A stretch of DNA of 64,000 bases from Pseudomonas chlororaphis subsp. aurantiaca (GCF_013466605.1 NZ_CP059162.1:2232001-2296000); one strand, 5' to 3'; positions 55,701 to 63,745 are shown, numbered from the stretch's first letter. Made by a program: numbers and translations. The notes: a model not told the origin generated them from the letters alone.

Positions 55701-56243
55701 TCTGCGATCGAGGCCGAGGCCACTCGCACCACACAGCTGCAGGCCACGGTGGGTGCGAACACTTCGGCGATCCAGGAAACGTCTTCAGCCCTGGCGAACA
55801 CCAACGGCCAACTGTCCACCATCTGGTCGGTGAAGATGGAGACCACCACCGGCGGCCAGAAGTACGCGGCCTCGTTTGGCCTGGGCCTGCAGGTCGATCC
55901 GTCCGGGGTTTCGTCGCAGTTCGTTGTGCGTGCTGACACTTTCATGCTGCTGAACCTGGCCAACGGCACGCCGGTGTCGCCGTTCGCGGTAACCGGCGGC
56001 CAGACATTCATCAACTCGGCGTTCATCCAGGACGGCACGATCACCAACGCCAAGATCGGCAACTACATCCAGTCGAACAACTACGTCGCCGGCAGTACCG
56101 GGTGGCGGCTGTGGTTTGACGGGACGTTCGAGATCAACAGCGCCCTGGGCGCCGGCGCGCGCCAGGTCATCAATAACAATGGCGGCAAGGTGTTCGATGA
56201 GAACGGCGTGAAGCGCTATCAGTGGGGGAACTTGGCCGCATGA
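52785..56243 (+). CDS. Tail tip attachment protein J (host specificity)
   Basis: 1152 aa. The N-terminal two thirds match the phage tail tip J family (RSTNLAKMLIAVGEGEFDSV; TYTGTWDGTMKQAWTNNPAW), with fibronectin-III-like units from about residue 640 and a C-terminal part with coiled coils and DUF1983-like beta structure. It determines the receptor and is the site for host-range change in lambda-like phages. Confidence 0.93.
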   Translation: MGAAAQIEIRGEKGGSSKPKSPTEANDSLRSTNLAKMLIAVGEGEFDSVPTDYDIYLDNTPIKDASGNINFPNVKWDWRSGSVDQSYIPGIPSVENETTLNIELRSDTPWVRSITNTQLSAARIRFAWPALQRQDDEGNVGGYRIEYAIDVATDGGAYQQVLLEAVDGKTTTRYERSRRVDLPPATSGWLIRVRRLTPNQNSNKVADTMLIAGLTEVIDAKLRYPNTALLYIEFDAEQFTNIPAVTVKCKARKWQVPSNYDPVARTYTGTWDGTMKQAWTNNPAWITYGVCTEDRFGLGKRIKPWMVDKWELYRISQYCDQNVPNGLGGQEPRFLCDMNLQGKADAWSLLRDIAGIYRGMTYWAQGQLVMQADMPRAQDYDYVFTRANVVDGKFSYGSASAKTRYTRALVSYDNPANNYDTDVIPFADLELQRRFGDKPTELTAIGCTRASEAQRRGKWVILSNNQDRTISFKTGMEGVIPLPGHIIPVADSLLAGRAVGGRISASAGRVVTLDRDTQAKAGDRLIINLPGGRAEGRTVQSVAGRAVTVTTAYSEPPSPQLQWALDADDLAIPLYRVLSTKRTTEGDFEISALQYEPGKFAFIDTGARLEERPISVIPITVVPPPASVTLTSNYAVDQGIAVSTMNISWPAVNGAVAYDVEWRKDNGNWIKLQRTGATSVDVTGIYAGAYLARVRAVSAFDISSIWKASNLTQLNGKEGLPPSVSFLTTTSELFGIGIKWGFPAGAEDTQRTEIWYGPANDLGAATKLADLAYPQADYRMQSLLAGATFFFWARLVDRTGNIGPFYPVVNGVMGQASSEAGPILDMLAGKISRTELGQDLISEIDGLQDQIDALDNILLYDAEKTYIKDDIVQQGQRLYQALQAVPLNTPPPNPTYWLDVGQSIETANGLAQQVATNTADITELDGVVTAQANSTNTLRASWREDDGAGDLADAMKGWDNTAAIVTEEKVRASAIEAEATRTTQLQATVGANTSAIQETSSALANTNGQLSTIWSVKMETTTGGQKYAASFGLGLQVDPSGVSSQFVVRADTFMLLNLANGTPVSPFAVTGGQTFINSAFIQDGTITNAKIGNYIQSNNYVAGSTGWRLWFDGTFEINSALGAGARQVINNNGGKVFDENGVKRYQWGNLAA

Positions 56244-56563
56244 GCTATGGCATTCGGATCTGGGGCGCGGATGGTTCGCTCCAGGTCGACGAGAACTCCT
56301 TCACCATTCGTGTGGCACTGTCGACGCTGGTCACCTTCGCGGTGGGGGCTCCCAAGAGCAGTCAGGATTTTGCCGTGCCTGGCGTAGGCCCAAGCAACGG
56401 AACAGCCATCGTCGTTCCTGTCGGCACCTACGGCGACAGCAACCTGCAGTTTGAAACCGAGGTGCTGAGCGGGGTGGTGCGGGTCTACAACCACACCCGC
56501 ACCTTTGCTGCCAGCACCACGTCCTCTGGGACTATGCGCTTGATCGTGATGAGGTGGAGCTGA
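56240..56563 (+). CDS. Tail tip accessory protein, MSYG-type copy 1
   Basis: 107 aa, ATGA overlap with J. Starts MSYGIRIWGADGSLQVDENS, related at the N-terminus to the next protein. Beta-rich; possibly part of the tail tip or fibre attachment. Confidence 0.6.
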   Translation: MSYGIRIWGADGSLQVDENSFTIRVALSTLVTFAVGAPKSSQDFAVPGVGPSNGTAIVVPVGTYGDSNLQFETEVLSGVVRVYNHTRTFAASTTSSGTMRLIVMRWS

Positions 56564-57243
56564 TGAGCTATGGAATGCAGTTCACGAACAACGGCGACGT
56601 GGTGGCGCTCGACTCGGAGTTCGCACGGCTGATGGTGATCTCCACGGGGCGTTATGCGCCGACGGAGGAGGGTGGGCTTGGCTCAACTACAACCTTCGTT
56701 CGGCCTGTCACGTCCCAGGAACCGCCGCTGGTGTTCATCAGGCCTGACACGGTGAATGGCGTTGCTGGCCTCTGCCGGATGCGCCTGACGGGATCTGCGG
56801 GGAACTGGACCGGATTCTATGTCCGGGCCTATAGCGCAGACACCGCGCAGCCGAACGGGCGCTACTTCGTTGCGGCCTTCGCGGCTCAGCCAGTGGCGCA
56901 GTACGGGGCTCGTCTATGGGATGGTGCCGGGAAGTTGCTATTCGATTCTGGCACCTCCGCGGCGACCTTCACTCGCGCCTTCCAGAACTGGAGCTATGTC
57001 AAGGACGACAAGGACCCGCAGGGCCTGACGCGGATCTACTACACCGTGCCGTTCAACTTCCCGCAGAACGAGTTCCTGCTGCTGAACAACTTCGGCATGA
57101 ACATGACTTCGGGTAGTGGCATTCCTCGGAACCTCTACTGCTGGTGGGACTTCCCGAACAACACGCTGTATGCGATCACGATTTCCTCGGCGAACCCGAT
57201 CGCCTTCTTCCTCCCGGCGGTCTTCGCCAAGATGAACAACTGA
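56563..57243 (+). CDS. Tail tip accessory protein, MSYG-type copy 2
   Basis: 226 aa, TGATG overlap with the previous gene. Starts MSYGMQFTNNGDVVALDSEF. The same beginning in the shorter upstream copy suggests duplication with extension. Aromatic, beta-rich and probably part of the virion. Confidence 0.6.
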   Translation: MSYGMQFTNNGDVVALDSEFARLMVISTGRYAPTEEGGLGSTTTFVRPVTSQEPPLVFIRPDTVNGVAGLCRMRLTGSAGNWTGFYVRAYSADTAQPNGRYFVAAFAAQPVAQYGARLWDGAGKLLFDSGTSAATFTRAFQNWSYVKDDKDPQGLTRIYYTVPFNFPQNEFLLLNNFGMNMTSGSGIPRNLYCWWDFPNNTLYAITISSANPIAFFLPAVFAKMNN

Positions 57244-57259
57244 GAACAACCCGATAACC

Positions 57260-57283
57260 AGCCGGCCATGAGCCGGTTTTTTA
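57260..57283 (+). terminator. Hairpin before the tail fibre gene
   Basis: CCGGC, CATGA loop, GCCGG, TTTTTTATT, then a GAAAGGA site for the fibre gene. Confidence 0.7.
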
Positions 57284-57306
57284 TTGCCCAACGAAAGGAT
57301 AAACCC

Positions 57307-58065
57307 ATGGCTTGGCTTCGAGCAGGGACCGTGGCCGTCACGAACGGCTCAACGACGGTTACCGGAACCGGAACTGGTTTTGCTGCAAACACCCGGGTGG
57401 GGGATGCGTTCATCGGCCCTGATGGCCGCCAGTACGAGCTGGCAAACGTCGCAAGCGATACGGTGATCTCGATCACCCCGGCTTACCAGGGCGCCACGGC
57501 TTCCGGCGCCTCCTACGCGATCATGCCGGTACAGGGTTACCAGAAAGGCCTGGCCGACCAGGTGCGAGACTGGGTGAACACCTATGGCGCGAAAATGGCT
57601 GCGCTGGGCACGACCGGCAACTACGATATTTTGCCCTTGGCCAAGGGGGGCACCGGCAATACCACCGGCACCGCGACAAAGCTGGCCGCTGCCGCCATTG
57701 TTGGCCCTGTCTCCCAAAGCGGCGGGGTTCCTACCGGCGCGATCATCGAGTCGGGGAATGGGGTGAACGGTCGGTATACGCGCTGGGCAGATGGGACCCA
57801 ACATTGCTGGATCACCATGAACTACTACACCGCGATCGATGCCCCGCAGATGGGTGTGTATGTGTCTGGATGGATTACCTGGAGTTTCCAGGCTCCCTTC
57901 ATCGCCCGGCCGAATGTGCTCATCACTGCTCGCGACGACACGTTCCTTTTCGGCTCGAGCGTAAGTGGGACCACTGCGGGGGAGGTCGTGAGGTTTGCAT
58001 CGGCAACCCCGCTTGCTGCTGGCGCAAAGCTTGCGACTCTTTTTGCCGTTGGGAGGTGGTTCTGA
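57307..58065 (+). CDS. Tail fibre protein
   Basis: 252 aa. MAWLRAGTVAVTNGSTTVTG, then SITPAYQGATASGASYAIMP, the fibre motif LAKGGTGNTTG and a C-terminal beta domain with a Trp-rich stretch. The start has an AAAGGA site. Ends with TGATG overlap to the next gene. Confidence 0.75.
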   Translation: MAWLRAGTVAVTNGSTTVTGTGTGFAANTRVGDAFIGPDGRQYELANVASDTVISITPAYQGATASGASYAIMPVQGYQKGLADQVRDWVNTYGAKMAALGTTGNYDILPLAKGGTGNTTGTATKLAAAAIVGPVSQSGGVPTGAIIESGNGVNGRYTRWADGTQHCWITMNYYTAIDAPQMGVYVSGWITWSFQAPFIARPNVLITARDDTFLFGSSVSGTTAGEVVRFASATPLAAGAKLATLFAVGRWF

Positions 58066-58778
58066 TGATTATTAAACTCTGCCCACAGCGCGGCGATGAG
58101 CCGTACAACGTTGTGAAGGATGGCAACACGCTGACGATCAACGGGGTTCTTTTCGATTTCTCGAGGATGAAGCCAGGTGACACGCTGCCCGGCGAAGCCG
58201 TTGAATCCATGTGGTTCAAGCCCGGCCCGGTCGAGATGATCGACAGTGAGCTGGTGGTCACGCTGCGCTTCCCGTTCCCTGCGAACTTCAGCCAGGAGCA
58301 GATGTTTCCGCGCGATCTGATCGCCGTTCAGGACGGGAAGGTTGCATTTCCTGAGCCGCTGCCAGGTGGCGAGCCCGTGGCTGTAGATGACACGTCGACA
58401 CCATCAGTTGGGCAGATCGATTGGTCACAGCTGATCACCGCAGAAATGAAGGCAGCGGAGGCCCAGTCTGAACGCCTGGCTGAATCTAAGGCGCAACTGG
58501 CTGCCAGAAACGCCACGGCCGCGGCGCAGATCGACCGCATCACCGACCGTATCGAAACCCTGGGCTACGGCATCGAGGCCGGCGAAGCCACGCCCGAGGA
58601 TGAAGCCGAGCAGGCCGCATTGATCGTGAACTTGAAAGGTTGGAAGGCATACAAGTTCGCCCTGGGTAAAGTCACTGCGCAAGCGACCTGGCCGACCACG
58701 CCGGTCTGGCCCACGGAACCGCCAATCCCGGAGATTGCAGCAGCGCCAATGCTGGCCGCCGAAGCCGAAGCCGAGTAG
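58065..58778 (+). CDS. Probable tail fibre assembly protein
   Basis: 237 aa. The N-terminal half has beta strands (DGNTLTINGVLFDFSRMKPG), the C-terminal half a long helix (MKAAEAQSERLAESKAQLAA) and a Pro-rich end. Such proteins lie directly after fibre genes and help folding. No specific family proven. Confidence 0.6.
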   Translation: MIIKLCPQRGDEPYNVVKDGNTLTINGVLFDFSRMKPGDTLPGEAVESMWFKPGPVEMIDSELVVTLRFPFPANFSQEQMFPRDLIAVQDGKVAFPEPLPGGEPVAVDDTSTPSVGQIDWSQLITAEMKAAEAQSERLAESKAQLAARNATAAAQIDRITDRIETLGYGIEAGEATPEDEAEQAALIVNLKGWKAYKFALGKVTAQATWPTTPVWPTEPPIPEIAAAPMLAAEAEAE

Positions 58779-58798
58779 CGCAATACCGAATGCAAAGC

Positions 58799-58822
58799 GC
58801 CCGCCTTGAGCGGGCTTTTTTT
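58799..58822 (+). terminator. Hairpin before the endolysin gene
   Basis: GCCCGC, CTTGA loop, GCGGGC, TTTTTTT, then GGAGAAAAG for the endolysin. Confidence 0.75.
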
Positions 58823-58837
58823 CGCCTGGAGAAAAGT

Positions 58838-59263
58838 ATGCCGAACACAGAAACGCGCGGGGTGCGCAATAGAAACCCCGGCAACATCGACTACAACCCC
58901 GCCAACCAGTGGCAGGGCCAGCTCCCACCCAACCCAGCGCTTGAGAAGCGGTTCGCCAGGTTCGATACACCGGAGAACGGGATCCGAGCCCTGGGCAAGG
59001 TGCTGCTTACCTACCAGCGCAAGCACGGGTTGAAGACCGTGAAGGCGATCATCAGTCGCTGGGCACCGGCAGTAGAGAACGACACGGCCGCCTACGTGCG
59101 CGCCGTCGAGGCAAGCACTGGCACCCGGCCTGGGGCGGAGATCGACCTGAACCAAGCCCAGGTCATGGCCGGATTCGTCAAAGCGATCATCCATCACGAA
59201 AACGCAGGGTACGAATACCCGGCCGACGTGCTGGATGAGGGCGTGCGGCGGGCGCTGGCATGA
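58838..59263 (+). CDS. Endolysin-like lytic protein
   Basis: 141 aa. TRGVRNRNPGNIDYNPANQW, then FDTPENGIRALGKVLLTYQR and ISRWAPAVENDTAAYVRAVE form a lysozyme-superfamily group that degrades peptidoglycan; Glu of TPENG may be the catalytic acid. No signal sequence, so a holin would be needed. It is directly followed by Rz/Rz1, a strong context signal for endolysin. Confidence 0.75.
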   Translation: MPNTETRGVRNRNPGNIDYNPANQWQGQLPPNPALEKRFARFDTPENGIRALGKVLLTYQRKHGLKTVKAIISRWAPAVENDTAAYVRAVEASTGTRPGAEIDLNQAQVMAGFVKAIIHHENAGYEYPADVLDEGVRRALA

Positions 59264-59790
59264 GCGCGGTACAAAAGCTGGCCGCCCTGATGGCGCTGGC
59301 CGGCCTGCTGATCGCCGCCGGCGCCGCATCTGCCTGGAAAGTCCAGGACTGGCGCTATGGCAAGCAACTGGCCGAGCAGGCGCAGCTTCACCAGGATGAC
59401 CTGGCCGCTATCAGCAGCGCGGCAGCTGCCCAGCAGCGTGCTGAGCAAGACAAACGCCTCGCCCTGGAGCAGCAGCTTCAGGCCAGCGATCAAACCCATC
59501 ACAGAGCCCTGACCGATGCCCAACGTAATCAAAGCCGCCTGCGTGACCGCCTTGCTACTGCTGACCTGCGGCTGTCAGTCCTACTCGACGCCGAAGACAG
59601 TGCTGCCGGCTGCCCAGTGTCTGCCACCCCCGCCACCGGCGGAGTGGTTCATGGAACCGCACGCGCCCGACTTGACCCGGCGCATGCTCAACGAATTGTC
59701 GGCATCACCGACGACGGCGACCAAGGACTGATAGCCCTGCAGGCGTGCCAGGCGTATGTACGGGCAATTAATCCGGGTTTGAGTCAATGA
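59260..59790 (+). CDS. Inner-membrane spanin subunit Rz
   Basis: 176 aa, ATGA overlap with the endolysin. N-terminal signal-anchor (LAALMALAGLLIAAGAASAW), periplasmic coiled coil (HQDDLAAISSAAAAQQRAEQ). The o-spanin gene is nested in another frame. Confidence 0.88.
   Translation: MSAVQKLAALMALAGLLIAAGAASAWKVQDWRYGKQLAEQAQLHQDDLAAISSAAAAQQRAEQDKRLALEQQLQASDQTHHRALTDAQRNQSRLRDRLATADLRLSVLLDAEDSAAGCPVSATPATGGVVHGTARARLDPAHAQRIVGITDDGDQGLIALQACQAYVRAINPGLSQ
59516..59731 (+). CDS. Outer-membrane spanin subunit Rz1, nested in Rz
   Basis: 71 aa in the +1 frame inside Rz. Lipoprotein signal with lipobox LLTCGC and a Pro-rich mature part (LPAAQCLPPPPPAEW) as expected for Rz1. With Rz it fuses the membranes at lysis. 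Confidence 0.88.
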   Translation: MPNVIKAACVTALLLLTCGCQSYSTPKTVLPAAQCLPPPPPAEWFMEPHAPDLTRRMLNELSASPTTATKD

Positions 59791-60007
59791 TTCGCTGAAC
59801 CTCAAGTTGCTTTGCTCGACGCACCAAGACAGGCTCAAAGCGAGATTCATATATATGCTTTTGCCTTGGTGACATGGAGTCAAAGCCCTGATCAATGACC
59901 TGTCTTGCCACTCCCGCCTCATCTGATGCGGGGTCAATCAGACCTTCATCAACGAGATCGTCATACGCGAGGCGCAGCTCTTCATTGCCGTGATCGTTAA
60001 GTCCCAT
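59768..60007 (-). CDS. Small acidic phage protein
   Basis: 79 aa from the ATG at 60007 (GAGGTGG site). MGLNDHGNEELRLAYDDLVD and the helix GVARQVIDQGFDSM. Convergent with the Rz stop, overlapping it by 23 bp. Unknown; such genes at the right end of Pseudomonas prophages often belong to the lysogeny-expressed set. Confidence 0.6.
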   Translation of the reverse strand: MGLNDHGNEELRLAYDDLVDEGLIDPASDEAGVARQVIDQGFDSMSPRQKHIYESRFEPVLVRRAKQLEVQRIIDSNPD

Positions 60008-60057
60008 TTTCCACCTCATTCCGTTGAGTTTATCTGTCAGCCAATACTGCAGCAGTA

Positions 60058-60765
60058 TCAGCCGTTATTCACGAACGCGCCGCCATGAATCTCGCCGACA
60101 GGGTCGATCAAGTGCGCTCCCTGGTTCTTTGTGTTGCCCGCGGCGTGGTCGACCTTGAACCACTCGAACGCTTCGGACGGTTCGCCCTGGTGCATCAGCA
60201 TCAGCTCGGCCCGCTCCTTGGGTGTCGCCGGGTCAAGCCATTCCCGTGCCAGCTCAGGCGCCAGGACTACTGGCCGCCGATCGTGAATATCGACCATGCC
60301 GCCGGCGGAGTCCGCTGTGATGATCACGAAGCCATCGTGCTCCCGAGGTGGCTCATCAGCATGCGGCCAATGGCCAATCGACGCGCACAGGCTGGGCAAG
60401 CCATCGCGTCGCCGGATGTAGTAGGGTTGTTTTCCGCCTTCATCTGCCAGCCATTCAAACCATCCGTCTATCGGCGTGATCGCTCTATTTGGCCAGGCAG
60501 CCCGGTAATAGGGGTTGTGCGCGACCTTTTCGGAGCGGGCATTGGGTTCGGCTCGATTGGTTGCCCAGTGCGGTTTCCAGGACCACCTGAGCAGGTCAGC
60601 ATGTAGCGCGCCGTTTTCCATGTGGAGCAGGGCGATCTGCGTTGTTGGCGGCACGTTGTACCGCCCCAGCGGTTGATAGCCGACGGTGTTGACCAGAGCC
60701 CCTGGCATGCTGAGGACGGCCACGAATTCGTGAATGCCGCGGTACTGCGCGATACGTCCGCACAT
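60058..60765 (-). CDS. SOS response-associated peptidase (SRAP/YedK-type)
   Basis: 235 aa with the start MCGRIAQYRG, so Cys2 is the catalytic residue that crosslinks to abasic sites in single-stranded DNA. Asn in NARSEK, Glu in ITPIDGWFEW and His in VDIHDRRPVVL are also kept. Host YedK/HMCES shields abasic sites; a phage copy may protect phage DNA or moderate SOS. It is divergent from the LexA-like box gene. Confidence 0.9.
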   Translation of the reverse strand: MCGRIAQYRGIHEFVAVLSMPGALVNTVGYQPLGRYNVPPTTQIALLHMENGALHADLLRWSWKPHWATNRAEPNARSEKVAHNPYYRAAWPNRAITPIDGWFEWLADEGGKQPYYIRRRDGLPSLCASIGHWPHADEPPREHDGFVIITADSAGGMVDIHDRRPVVLAPELAREWLDPATPKERAELMLMHQGEPSEAFEWFKVDHAAGNTKNQGAHLIDPVGEIHGGAFVNNG

Positions 60766-60864
60766 GCTCGCCTCCGAAGTGATGGTCCACTTCATTCAAC
60801 GTAGACCAACGGGCGGTCCGCTCGTCAGCACCCGATTGATGGTCGGGGCACCATGGGTAATATG

Positions 60865-60880
60865 CTGTGTTTTTATACAG
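60865..60880. promoter_or_regulatory. LexA-like SOS box
   Basis: CTGTGTTTTTATACAG, the CTGT-N8-ACAG form of the LexA site, 14 bp before the start of the gene at 60895 and 100 bp upstream of the SRAP start. Confidence 0.7.
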
Positions 60881-60894
60881 TGTTGAGGCTTGCG

Positions 60895-61191
60895 ATGTAC
60901 TTCAAGATTGTCCCGATGAGAGATCGAGGGATAGCAAGGTCCTGGGAGGCGATAGGCAGGGATAAGCCGATCCGTGGCGACGTGAATATCCGCCATGAGA
61001 TGTGCAAGATCATGAACCGTGATAGCAACATAGCGAGGATTCGGCCGGTGATGCCGCTTGATCCTGAGCTGCTTCCACCATTGATTGACGCTTTTCTGTC
61101 TGGGATGGCAACCAACGCTTTCACGCTGAGCGGTATCGAAGAGGTAGACGGGTGCCTGTATGCGCAGTCGTGGTACTGCAGGCCGGAGTAG
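60895..61191 (+). CDS. Small gene behind a LexA-like box
   Basis: 98 aa, start at 60895 with a TTGAGG site. MYFKIVPMRDRGIARSWEAI, later PVMPLDPELLPPLIDAFLSG, with Cys-Tyr-Ala-Gln near the end. Basic and not known to me. The LexA-like box immediately upstream suggests damage-induced expression; possible roles are induction control, inhibition of cell division or DNA repair. Confidence 0.6.
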   Translation: MYFKIVPMRDRGIARSWEAIGRDKPIRGDVNIRHEMCKIMNRDSNIARIRPVMPLDPELLPPLIDAFLSGMATNAFTLSGIEEVDGCLYAQSWYCRPE

Positions 61192-61352
61192 GGGGGATGG
61201 TGTTTGGTCGGCAGAACGCCGGAGGAGGGGAAGTACTGTAGGAATATACAACGCTAAGTTCTTGATTCTTATAGGCTGATATGCTGACTTTTTGTCTTGC
61301 CTAAATCATATATTTTTCTTTGTATATCAGTAGGTTGCGTTGATTTTGTGGT

Positions 61353-61474
61353 CACCTTGACATGGTGGGGGTCGTTGGTTCGAGTCCAATCGCGCCTACC
61401 AAACAAAATCCGCTCTGCTGGGCGGTTTGGAAGGGCCCACCGAAAGGTGGGCCCTTTTTTGTTGTCTGCGGTTT
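61353..61474 (+). repeat. attR: right copy of the attachment repeat
   Basis: 122 bp matching 12476-12597, three differences. Begins at the anticodon arm of tRNA-Val(GAC), so only a 3' fragment of the tRNA (61353-61401) is here. Confidence 0.95.
61433..61461 (+). terminator. Terminator inside attR
   Basis: GGGCCCACC, GAAA, GGTGGGCCC, T-run; fully paired, probably the original host or older element copy. Confidence 0.88.
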
Positions 61475-61512
61475 TTCAAAGCCTTGGCAAAGCTTTTGTA
61501 AAACCCTACCAC

Positions 61513-61721
61513 TCAAAAGGCCAAATCGGCACCCACCTCCAGGTACACGATCTTTTTTTCGGTGTGCCCCTAGTGTTTCGTCATCTTCTCGTCGACATGA
61601 CCACCAAGAGGCTGGATATATTCCTGTGGGAATTTCTGCTGTTCGTACCGCAATGCTCCTCAGGTATGAATCTCATGAGGAGCAGGGGCTCACCGGCGGG
61701 AATGTGGTCATACGTATGCGC
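61513..61721 (-). pseudogene. Remnant of a second integrase
   Basis: The minus strand reads a decayed C-terminus parallel to the prophage integrase: HEIHT, stop, GALRYEQQKFPQEYIQPLGG, HVDEKMTKH, stop, GHTEKKIVYLEVGADLAF, stop. The living integrase has HEIRALGAWLYEQQGFPQEY and GHADVKMTEHYQAGHGDDAV. Before it, one base out of frame, comes a match to MPAGERP (IPAGEP). The catalytic Tyr codon has become a stop. Confidence 0.85.
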
Positions 61722-61876
61722 AGCATCCCTGTTGCTGCTGACCACCAAGGTCAAGTGCGTCGGCGTGGAGACCGCTGATCTTAAGAGAAGAATCTAATAC
61801 TTTAGGAATCGTCCTACAGTCTAAAATTGTTCTAGCTGATAGAACCTTCCTTCTGATATTCACGAGGGAATGGAAC

Positions 61877-62350
61877 GTGTTGAGATTGTTGGGTTGGATG
61901 CTGCTGTGTTCATAGCAGTTCACATTCGTGCATGCCGCGCCCGGTAGCAATTACTTCAATATCCCTGACTGGTCGGGTGACCAGGAATCATGTCCTTCGC
62001 CACGAGATATCAAGGGCAAGATGGGGGGGAGCGCGCCAGCTAAAAGTGAGGGTGCTGAATGGGTAGGTGTGTTGGTGGATGGTGTCATGGAAGCCGTTAC
62101 CAACTTCGAGAAAAGCTACTTTGTGCTGACTCACCAAGGTGTCGATAAAGTTGGTTTTATAAATAGCTATATCTATGTGACCTCCGGGGGTAGATATTTG
62201 AATATGCATCTTGATCTCGGTGGCAATTACAAACAGGTCATGTGGATTGGGAGCTCGTTGTCATGGAAAGAGTCCCGAGATTTCTCCTCATCTATAATCC
62301 TGGAATGCACTGATACCTATAGAGATGCATGCAGTTTTTACTTGAGGTAA
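61877..62350 (+). pseudogene. Secreted-protein gene with an amber codon in its signal peptide
   Basis: The GTG at 61877 follows a GAGGGA site and begins MLRLLGWMLLCS, then TAG at 61913-61915, then QFTFVHAAPGSNYFN in the same frame. The rest (141 codons from the GTG at 61928) is open, with CPSP near the start and two Cys near the end, like DUF3757-type secreted proteins. Removal of the TAG would give a classical signal peptide. Either a pseudogene or a sequencing error. Confidence 0.6.
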
Positions 62351-62551
62351 ATGTCTCTGTTTGTGTGGATAGGCTTTGCCGTTCTTTGAGTCGCCGACAT
62401 GCTTCCTCCCTCCAGGCGATGCCGTTGTCTTTTTGGCATCCTTAATGCTTACGTATTTAATGACATTTTTGTGACATTTTTAAGTCGATTGCGGTCTGTA
62501 TGTACGTTCCCTGTGCAATGCGGGCAGGGCGTGGTCGGGTAGGGTGCAGGT

Positions 62552-62914
62552 ATGAAGAGCAGAGCGACGGTTATTTGTGCACACGGAGGGCACATTCTTT
62601 TTGTACGCAAGGATCGCTCCAAATGGTCTTTACCGGGTGGCAAGGTCGAGCCTGGGGAGTCTCTCGCTGCTGCCGCGATACGTGAGTTGCGGGAAGAGAC
62701 AGGGTTGGATGCCAGTGAGCCTCTTTATATCCTGGAGTTCGAAGCTGGCAATGTGCGGCATCACGTGTTCGAGGTGGCCGTGGCCAATGCCGGGGATGCC
62801 CGTCCCTTGAATGAAATTGCGGCCGTCGCTTGGCATGCCTATGGGGCTGCCAGCGAGCTGGATGCAACGGCCGCTACCAAAAATATTGTGAGTTCGTTTT
62901 TACGTCGTCTTTAA
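62552..62914 (+). CDS. Nudix hydrolase
   Basis: 120 aa. The Nudix box is intact: [20 protein letters not shown] followed by ETGLD. N-terminal strands [18 protein letters not shown] complete the fold. Probably hydrolyses a nucleoside diphosphate derivative; substrate unknown. A terminator follows. Confidence 0.92.
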   Translation: MKSRATVICAHGGHILFVRKDRSKWSLPGGKVEPGESLAAAAIRELREETGLDASEPLYILEFEAGNVRHHVFEVAVANAGDARPLNEIAAVAWHAYGAASELDATAATKNIVSSFLRRL

Positions 62915-62937
62915 CCGAGGTGTTATCGATTCATGAA

Positions 62938-62962
62938 GAAGCCCGCCTTGTGCGGGCTTTTG
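62938..62962 (+). terminator. Terminator after the Nudix gene
   Basis: GCCCGC, CTTGT loop, GCGGGC, TTTTGCTTTT. Confidence 0.85.
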
Positions 62963-63067
62963 CTTTTGCAGCCAGTGGGCGAAATGGTTGGCGAGCGGTT
63001 TTCTCGCAGCCGAGTGCCAATCGCTTGCCATGTGAGTGGTACAGTCGCGTTTTCACGGCGAGGTAGC

Positions 63068-63421
63068 ATGATGCGGGTGTTGATGGCGGTAATGGTCGCG
63101 GCGTTGCTGGCGGGATGTGCCGGCTCGGTGATGAATGAGGCGCGTTCGAAGAGCCCCTACAAGGTGCTCTCGTCGGCCAAGTCGGAGCAGATCGTGGCGC
63201 AGTGTGTGCAGTTTGCCTGGCAGGACGAAGCTGTGTTCGGTGTGGATGCGTCGGCCTATCTGGAGTCTGCCAAGGTGGGTGGATACACGGTCTATACCCG
63301 TTCGGCGGAGTCTTTTACCGATATTCGGGGACAGGCTTCGGGTACCACCGTCAGTTATTACGCGACCCAGGACAACTGGGTTGCCAAGCGTAGACTGGCA
63401 GCATTGGCGACTTGCCTGTAA
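63068..63421 (+). CDS. Small lipoprotein
   Basis: 117 aa from the ATG at 63068. Signal with lipobox LLAGC (MMRVLMAVMVAALLAGCAGS). The mature part includes KSEQIVAQCVQFAWQDEAVF and YYATQDNWVAKRRLAALATC, a pattern seen in small pseudomonad lipoproteins of unknown function. Confidence 0.75.
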   Translation: MMRVLMAVMVAALLAGCAGSVMNEARSKSPYKVLSSAKSEQIVAQCVQFAWQDEAVFGVDASAYLESAKVGGYTVYTRSAESFTDIRGQASGTTVSYYATQDNWVAKRRLAALATCL

Positions 63422-63745
63422 TTCCTTTCTGAACATTATCCAGTAAGCAGATCATGGACCCGGCTTTTGTCGGGTTTATGCTTTCTTGGGGATACTCATT
63501 GGTTGTCCTGAACGGTTAGTTAACACAAGGCTAGTTGAATTCGTTCTTTTATTTGCTTGTGTAAGTTATTTGCCTTCTCTCTGTAGGTTTGCGCTGTAAT
63601 TATTTTCTGATGTCCCGGCTTTGTTGAGGTGCGACAATTGGCTTGGCATTCTGTGCGCGGGAGTCAGTAGACAAAATATTAATTTTGACTAGTTTAAAAG
63701 TTCTCCTCAAGAAGGAGTTTTATTTCATCGATGGAGTGAAGAATC
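63422..63745. other. Intergenic region with hairpin
   Basis: 324 bp without a gene. A short terminator-like hairpin (ACCCG ... CGGGT, 63458-63475) follows the lipoprotein; the rest is AT-rich. A palindrome CTCCTCAAGAAGGAG at 63702-63716 lies upstream of the next gene and may be regulatory. Confidence 0.5.
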
